Source: Sandaracinus amylolyticus
GTDB taxonomy: Bacteria > Myxococcota_A > Polyangia > Polyangiales > Sandaracinaceae
Length of the DNA: 64,000 nt
Direction: 5' to 3'
Assembly (NCBI RefSeq): GCF_000737325.1
Contig: NZ_CP011125.1
Span: forward strand, 3,348,001 to 3,412,000
Positions 59,952 to 64,000 of the stretch are shown here, in pieces (positions within the stretch are counted from its first letter, which is position 1; every line of letters begins with the position of its first letter). The position numbers and the translations under genes are program-made. Below the pieces are notes generated by a model, which saw only the letters and a program-made list of their open reading frames with translations, ran no database searches and had not been told where the DNA came from.

Positions 59952-60839
59952 GTGCGCTTCCTGTACCTCGGGCTGCCGCTCGGCGCGACCGTGCTGCTCC
60001 GCGCGGGCCACGTCCCGGTCGCGTGCGTGATCGGGCACCCCGACGCGCCCGGCATGCCCCGGCTGCGCCGGAGGCTCCCGCGCGAGACGCTGCTCCTCGG
60101 GCGTCCTTCGCTCTCCGATCCCGCGGTGCGCGATGCGCTCCTCGGCACGCGCTACGACGCGCTGCTCTCGTGGTTCTGGCCCAAGCGCATCCCGGTCGAG
60201 CTGCTCGAGGCCGCGCCGCGCGGCGCGTTCGGCGTGCATCCCTCGCTCCTGCCGCGATGGCGCGGGCCCGATCCGTACTTCCACGCGATCGCCGCGGGCG
60301 ATCCGATCACCGGCGTGTCGCTCCACCGGCTCGAGGCCGAGTACGACACCGGCGCGGTCATCGCGCGCGTGAGCGTGCCGATCCGCGACGACGACACCGC
60401 GTGGACGCTCGCGCGGCGCCTCGATCGGCCCTCGCTCGGGCTGCTCGTGACCTGCGCCGACGTGCTCGACGCGGGGCTCTCGCTGCCCGGCGAGCCGCAG
60501 GATCCCGCGCTCGTCACCGAGGCGCCGCCGCCCGACGAGGACGACCTCGCGCTGCGCTTCGCCGACGACGACGCCGACGCGCTCTGCCGTCGCGTGCGCG
60601 CCGCCGCGCCCGAGCCCGGCGCGAGCGCGCTGCTCGAGGAGACGCTCGTCACCGTGCAGCGCGCCCGCCCGTGGCGCGGCGCGTTCCCGAGCGCGCTCCG
60701 CGCCGGCGAGGCGTTCGTCGCGCCCGAGGGCGTCGTGGTGCGCGCGAAGGAGGGCGGCGTGCTGCTCGAGCGGGTGCGCGTCGAGGACGACGACGAGGTC
60801 CTCGAGGGCAGCGCGATCGCCGACCTCCTCTCCCCGTGA
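59952..60839 (+). CDS. Formyltransferase-family protein (Fmt-like) with altered catalytic Asn
   Basis: The 295-aa product has the formyl_transf_N fold with GVHPSLLPRWRGPDPYFHAI and the DTG loop EYDTGAVIA. A C-terminal OB-like domain also follows (RPWRGAFPSALRAGEAFVAP). The catalytic His96 and Asp132 are present, but the Asn that starts the usual NxH motif is Gly94. It lacks the family's usual N-terminal GTP/THF-pocket sequence length, starting abruptly at MRFLYLGLPLGATVLL. It may formylate a small molecule or be inactive. It is followed by the dispersed repeat element, not by a tRNA or def gene. Confidence 0.75.
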   Translation: MRFLYLGLPLGATVLLRAGHVPVACVIGHPDAPGMPRLRRRLPRETLLLGRPSLSDPAVRDALLGTRYDALLSWFWPKRIPVELLEAAPRGAFGVHPSLLPRWRGPDPYFHAIAAGDPITGVSLHRLEAEYDTGAVIARVSVPIRDDDTAWTLARRLDRPSLGLLVTCADVLDAGLSLPGEPQDPALVTEAPPPDEDDLALRFADDDADALCRRVRAAAPEPGASALLEETLVTVQRARPWRGAFPSALRAGEAFVAPEGVVVRAKEGGVLLERVRVEDDDEVLEGSAIADLLSP

Positions 60840-60865
60840 CCGCTGTCGATGCGCTCCATGCGTGC

Positions 60866-60965
60866 GTGCAAGCGGGGCTGGGGCCCCGCGCGCAGCGTTC
60901 GGGGAGAGGGGCCCCGATCCGGCTTTGCCGGTCGGGGGGAGGGGGCTTCCAAGACCCCTCCCGAA
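60866..60965 (-). repeat. Dispersed ~100-bp intergenic element, copy 2
   Basis: The reverse complement is nearly identical to 21514-21612, with only a handful of differences by eye. It includes the hairpin arm pair (near 60937-60962) and the 29-bp motif (60868-60896). It lies between the convergent formyltransferase-like and 105-aa genes and probably serves as a bidirectional terminator. Confidence 0.8.
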
Positions 60966-60974
60966 AACACAGCG

Positions 60975-61292
60975 TCAGCGCGTCGCGGGGTAGGTCGAGA
61001 CGACGCGCTTCTCGGGGCGCTCGACCGAGAGCACGGGGCTCGTCACGAGATCGCGCCCGCCCGCGTGGAAGAAGATCGACTCGCCGACGCCCGGCTGGCC
61101 CAGGTTCGGCAGGATCCCTCCGGCGCGCGTGAATTTCAGCCCACCGTGCACGCGCTGGCGCAGCGCGAGGTGCCCGCGCAGCCACTCGCCGCTGCGGCGA
61201 TCGCGCACCGCCACGCAGACGTCGCGACGGACGTGGTACTCGGTGTTGCGCGTCACGAAGACCTTGTGGATACGACGCTCGGCCTGGAGCAT
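60975..61292 (-). CDS. Conserved hypothetical protein (105 aa)
   Basis: The product is a compact, basic beta-rich protein (RRIHKVFVTRNTEYHVRRDV; CVAVRDRRSGEWLRGHLALR; GVGESIFFHAGGRDLVTSPV). A GGAGG ribosome site upstream fixes ATG 61292. No membrane segment or catalytic motif. It lies upstream of, and divergent from, manA. Similar small proteins are frequent in myxobacteria, from memory. Function unknown. Confidence 0.72.
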   Translation of the reverse strand: MLQAERRIHKVFVTRNTEYHVRRDVCVAVRDRRSGEWLRGHLALRQRVHGGLKFTRAGGILPNLGQPGVGESIFFHAGGRDLVTSPVLSVERPEKRVVSTYPATR

Positions 61293-61358
61293 GGCGGACG
61301 ACCTCCTGAGCACCTCCGAGACTACGCATCCCACATCACCCCACCAAGTTCTCGACAC

Positions 61359-62390
61359 GTGAGCCCGCTCCTCCTCGCCGAAGGCAACGTCACCTCGCCG
61401 GCCCGCACACCGTGGGGCGGTCATCGGATCGCGCGCGTGCTCAAGCGCGGGCGCGTCGACGAGCACGCGCGGATCGGCGAGTCGTGGGAGCTCTCCGCGG
61501 GCCCCGAGCTGCCCTCGCGGCTCGACACCGACGCGCGCACGCTCGCGGACGTGCTCGGCGCCGCGCCCGCGCTGCTCGGTCGCGAGGCGTCGCGCGGAGG
61601 GACCGCGCTCCTCGTGAAGCTCCTCGACGCGGCCGAGCCGCTCTCGGTGCAGATCCATCCGAGCGACGCGTACGCCGGGCTCGGCGAGGGCGAGTCGGGC
61701 AAGCCGGAGAGCTGGTACGTCGAGCACGCGGAGGACGGCGCGGGGATCTTCCTCGGGCTCGCGCCGCACGCCACGCGCGACGCCGTCGCGCGCGCGATCG
61801 CGCAGGGCGAGGACCTGTCCGCGCTGCTCTCGTTCGTGCCGGTCGTGGAGGGCGACTTCGTGCTCGTGCAGGCGGGCACGCCGCACGCGATCGGCGCGGG
61901 CGTGACGCTGGTCGAGCCGCAGCGCGTGCTGCCCGGCAAGCGCGGCGTGACCTATCGCTACTGGGACTGGAACCGCCGCTACGACGCGGACGGTCGCGTC
62001 GATCCGAAGGGCGCGCCGCGCGCGCTGCACGTCGACGACGCGCTCGCGGTGACCGAGTGGAGCGCGCCGCGCGGCGATGCGTTCCTCGCGCGGGCGCGTC
62101 ATCGCGCGGGCGCGCCGGATCGTGCGGGCGCAGCGCGCCTCGAAGCGCTCGCGGGCGCGCGTGACGCCGCGCTGGAGTCGGACGCGCTCGAGGTCTGGCG
62201 CGCCTCGGGCACCGGCGCGCTCGCGCTGCCGCCGCACGACGCGCTGCGCTCGATCACCGTGCTCGCGGGCCGCGTCGAGATCGGTGAGCTCGAGATCGTG
62301 CAGGGGCGCAGCGCCGCGCTCCCCGCGACGCGCGACGTGCAGCCCATCGTGCTCGACGGCGCGTGCGCGATCCTCGCGTCCGCGCGCTGA
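61359..62390 (+). CDS. manA: Mannose-6-phosphate isomerase (type I)
   Basis: The 343-aa enzyme interconverts mannose-6-phosphate and fructose-6-phosphate, feeding GDP-mannose and polysaccharide synthesis. The cupin metal site is visible as LSVQIHPSDAYAGLG (Gln and His) and ESWYVEHAEDG (Glu), with FVLVQAGTPHAIGAGVTLVE completing the active site. It is of the short bacterial type. GTG 61359 is chosen by family length; the open frame upstream reads non-homologous sequence. The gene lies alone, before the signal-peptidase-like gene. Confidence 0.88.
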   Translation: MSPLLLAEGNVTSPARTPWGGHRIARVLKRGRVDEHARIGESWELSAGPELPSRLDTDARTLADVLGAAPALLGREASRGGTALLVKLLDAAEPLSVQIHPSDAYAGLGEGESGKPESWYVEHAEDGAGIFLGLAPHATRDAVARAIAQGEDLSALLSFVPVVEGDFVLVQAGTPHAIGAGVTLVEPQRVLPGKRGVTYRYWDWNRRYDADGRVDPKGAPRALHVDDALAVTEWSAPRGDAFLARARHRAGAPDRAGAARLEALAGARDAALESDALEVWRASGTGALALPPHDALRSITVLAGRVEIGELEIVQGRSAALPATRDVQPIVLDGACAILASAR

Positions 62391-62422
62391 GCGAGAATCT
62401 CTCGACGGCGCCCCATCTGATC

Positions 62423-62428
62423 TAGGCT
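62423..62428 (+). promoter_or_regulatory. -10-like box directly before the signal-peptidase-like gene
   Basis: TAGGCT ends eight nt before ATG 62437; no Shine-Dalgarno is present. This matches the leaderless pattern seen elsewhere. Confidence 0.35.
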
Positions 62429-62436
62429 CGTCGCGG

Positions 62437-63078
62437 ATGCCGCGCGGGTTCTGGAAGGGGCTGCTCAAGGTGCTCGCGTTCTTCGCCGTGATCGGCGGGA
62501 TCGCGATCGCGGTGCTGCGCGTGTGGTTCGTCGACGTGGTGACCGTGCGGCACAACGGGATGGCGCCCACGATGATCCTCGGCGATCGCGTGCTCGTGTG
62601 GCGCGACGCGCGGCTCGAGCGCGACGACATCGCGCTCTGCCGTCACCCGCAGGATGATCCCGCGCGCTGGGTGATCGGGCGCGTCGCGGTGATGCCCGGC
62701 GGCGAGATCGCGGCGGAGCGCGGACAGCTGCGGCTCGGTCGCGATCGCGTGACCCACGACGTGCGCGGTCAGGTGCGGTTCACCGACGGAGAGACGCGGC
62801 ACACGTTCACGATGTCGTGGGGCACCGAGGAGTTCGACGACTACGAGGAGCACCTCTTCTTCGATCGCGCCGATCGCCCGTTCGCGCTGCGCGCGATGAC
62901 GCGGATCAACGGGCTCTACCTGCTCGGCGACAACCGCGCGCACCTCGGCGAGGACAGCCGCACGTTCGGCCCGGTGCAGGCGAGCGGATGCCGCGGCGAG
63001 GTCTTCATGCGGCTCACGGCGGCGGAGGGCGGTCTGCCCGACGAGATCCCCCACGGCGCGCTCGACATCCTCGACTGA
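62437..63078 (+). CDS. Signal peptidase I (S26) homologue lacking the catalytic Ser and Lys
   Basis: The 213-aa protein has one N-terminal membrane helix (VLAFFAVIGGIAIAVLRVWF) followed by an S26-type fold. Box B reads VRHNGMAPTMILGD, where the catalytic Ser is replaced by Gly41. Box D reads WVIGRVAVMPGG, with Gly81 in place of the general-base Lys. Box E (GDNRAHLGEDSRTFG, 164-178) is well conserved. It is therefore a signal-peptidase-like membrane protein without the expected dyad. It may bind rather than cleave exported proteins. A classical lepB would be expected elsewhere in the genome. Confidence 0.8.
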   Translation: MPRGFWKGLLKVLAFFAVIGGIAIAVLRVWFVDVVTVRHNGMAPTMILGDRVLVWRDARLERDDIALCRHPQDDPARWVIGRVAVMPGGEIAAERGQLRLGRDRVTHDVRGQVRFTDGETRHTFTMSWGTEEFDDYEEHLFFDRADRPFALRAMTRINGLYLLGDNRAHLGEDSRTFGPVQASGCRGEVFMRLTAAEGGLPDEIPHGALDILD

Positions 63079-63100
63079 TCGTGAGATTCCAGGCCGCATC

Positions 63101-63682
63101 ATGACGATGCGGAACCGTGTGCTCGGGATCGCGATGCTCCTCCTCGGCGTCGCGGTCGGCAGGCTCGTGGACGTGGTGCCGGCGCTCGCGCAGGAGGGCA
63201 CCGAAGAGGCGCCCGCGCGCGCGACCGAGACGGTGCCCGAGGGGCAGCCGCGGTACCTCGCCGCGATGCGCACCGAGCTCGAGCACATGGGCATCGAGGG
63301 CTTCGCGTGCAACGCGACCGACGCGCAGCGCGCGACGTGCGAGCTCACCCAGCGCGGCCCGAGCTCGCAGCGCGAGTTCCGCATCCGCACGGCGTACAGC
63401 GACCGCACCGACACCGTGTACGTCTACGTCGAGCGCTTCCTCGTGGCGCCCCAGGACGCGCCGACGACCGACGCGGTGATGCGCCGGCTGATGGAGCTCA
63501 ACTGGCAGATGCTGCTCGGCAAGCTCGAGTGGGATCCCAGCGACGGCGAGGTGCGCCTCGCGATGGTGCTCAACACCGACTCGAACTTCGATCGCCGCGC
63601 GTTCCGCAGCGCGATCCGCGGGATCGTGCAGCTCGCGGATCGCTACTGGAGCGAGCTCGATCGGGTGCAGCGCGGCTCGTGA
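63101..63682 (+). CDS. Exported YbjN-like domain protein
   Basis: The 193-aa product has an N-terminal hydrophobic segment (VLGIAMLLLGVAVGRLVDVV) ending near ALAQ, so it is probably exported. A type III chaperone-like YbjN fold follows (LEHMGIEGFACNATDAQ; EFRIRTAYSDRTDTVYVYVE; LMELNWQMLLGKLEWDPSDG; LAMVLNTDSNFDRRAFRSAI). YbjN proteins influence stress responses in other bacteria, but the biochemical role is not settled. It lies 22 bp after the signal-peptidase homologue, so the two may be cotranscribed. Confidence 0.75.
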   Translation: MTMRNRVLGIAMLLLGVAVGRLVDVVPALAQEGTEEAPARATETVPEGQPRYLAAMRTELEHMGIEGFACNATDAQRATCELTQRGPSSQREFRIRTAYSDRTDTVYVYVERFLVAPQDAPTTDAVMRRLMELNWQMLLGKLEWDPSDGEVRLAMVLNTDSNFDRRAFRSAIRGIVQLADRYWSELDRVQRGS

Positions 63683-64000
63683 GAGGTCTCGGCGTGAGGC
63701 GGGGGGCGGTGGCTCCGACGCCCGGTGTGCTCGCGGGCTGCTCGACGCGCGCGTGAGAGCGTCGGGACGCGGTGGTCGCATCGCGGCGCGCGCGTTGCGC
63801 GTTGCCGCGATGCTCACGACCGTCCGTGGTCGGCCTCTGCGAGCCCCCCGCCCGGTACCGCGGTTCTGCCGCCTCGCTGGGAGGGGCTGGGATGGCTCGC
63901 GACGGGTCCGCGCTTCGCCGCGGCCCCGACGCTCGCGATTCGGGCTCTGCTGTCGCATTCGCCCGGACTGAACGGGCTCTGCCGTCGCATTCGCCTGGTG
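63683..64000. other. Right-edge region without a supported gene
   Basis: The last 318 bp show no gene I can support. A near-perfect 23-bp direct repeat (63941-63963 and 63973-63995, starting CGGGCTCTGC and ending GTCGCATTCGCC) has a 32-bp period, possibly the start of an array continuing beyond the window. Confidence 0.5.

Noticed and set aside
62437-63078. Functional signal peptidase I (lepB)
   Set aside because: Fold and box E match, but both catalytic positions are Gly.
63753-63971. 72-aa Arg-rich ORF at the right edge
   Set aside because: No ribosome site, domain or codon signature; it is one of several overlapping open frames in GC-rich DNA.

Overview
The window comes from a very GC-rich bacterium (I estimate above 70% G+C), most likely a myxobacterium (Myxococcota, Polyangia; a Sandaracinaceae-like organism is my best guess). 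The signs are many tiny start/stop overlaps (GTGA, TTGA, ATGA), a eukaryotic-type Ser/Thr kinase and PP2C phosphatase, two adjacent PilZ proteins, MJ0042 zinc-ribbon/TPR and Sel1 repeat proteins, several Cys-rich or FG-GAP lipoproteins, a thrombospondin-type-3 outer-membrane protein and a MoxR/DUF58 cluster. This placement is inferred from gene content, not from a marker gene. I see no rRNA, tRNA, transposase, phage or CRISPR locus; the window reads as core chromosome with repeat-rich gaps.

Layout. 1-1050 (minus): a pseudouridine synthase cut by the left edge, a small conserved protein and a NifU-like protein that has lost its cysteines. 1139-3788 (plus): a tightly overlapped nucleoside-salvage operon (purine nucleoside phosphorylase, cytidine deaminase, amidohydrolase). 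3789-4469: a noncoding island with inverted and tandem repeats. 4470-8864 (minus): a large zinc-ribbon/TPR protein with an apparent frameshift and a coupled small ORF. 9072-12975 (plus): zapA, 5-formyl-THF cyclo-ligase, uvrC and two tandem STAS/SpoIIAA-like paralogues. 12965-19385: Sel1 protein, PPP-family phosphatase, a divergent YkuE-like phosphoesterase, a GerW-like protein, a secreted three-repeat protein and a Rossmann dehydrogenase fragment. 19836-21509: pyrG behind a structured leader, followed by a dispersed terminator-like element and a 33-bp tandem array.

22047-25227 holds a hypothetical protein, a MopE-like remnant and two Cys-rich lipoproteins. 25282-30826 is a MoxR-type operon (zinc-finger membrane protein, DUF4129, DUF4350, MoxR, DUF58). 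30865-38719 carries pterin dehydratase, a methyltransferase, an AlkX/YcaQ-like protein, an FG-GAP lipoprotein, a TSP3 outer-membrane protein and two hypotheticals. 38721-47885 contains fabD, a LysR regulator with a divergent acetyltransferase, a flavin amine oxidase, a Ser/Thr kinase fused to a PhnD-like binding domain, then hemE and hemG. 47899-54904 includes an outer-membrane protein, yacG, a PP2C phosphatase, a DUF2804 protein and TPR/membrane hypotheticals. 54947-63682 includes a GNAT, two PilZ proteins, a zinc-ribbon membrane protein, a DUF4920 lipoprotein, a Nudix hydrolase, a formyltransferase-like protein, manA, a signal-peptidase homologue without its catalytic dyad and a YbjN-like protein.

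A recurring feature is a TAnnnT (-10-like) hexamer only 6-12 nt before many start codons that lack a Shine-Dalgarno sequence, which suggests widespread leaderless transcription. I found no clearly new multi-gene system. The most unusual items are the kinase-PhnD fusion, the catalytically dead signal-peptidase homologue, the repeat-bounded island at 3.8-4.5 kb and the dispersed terminator-like repeat.
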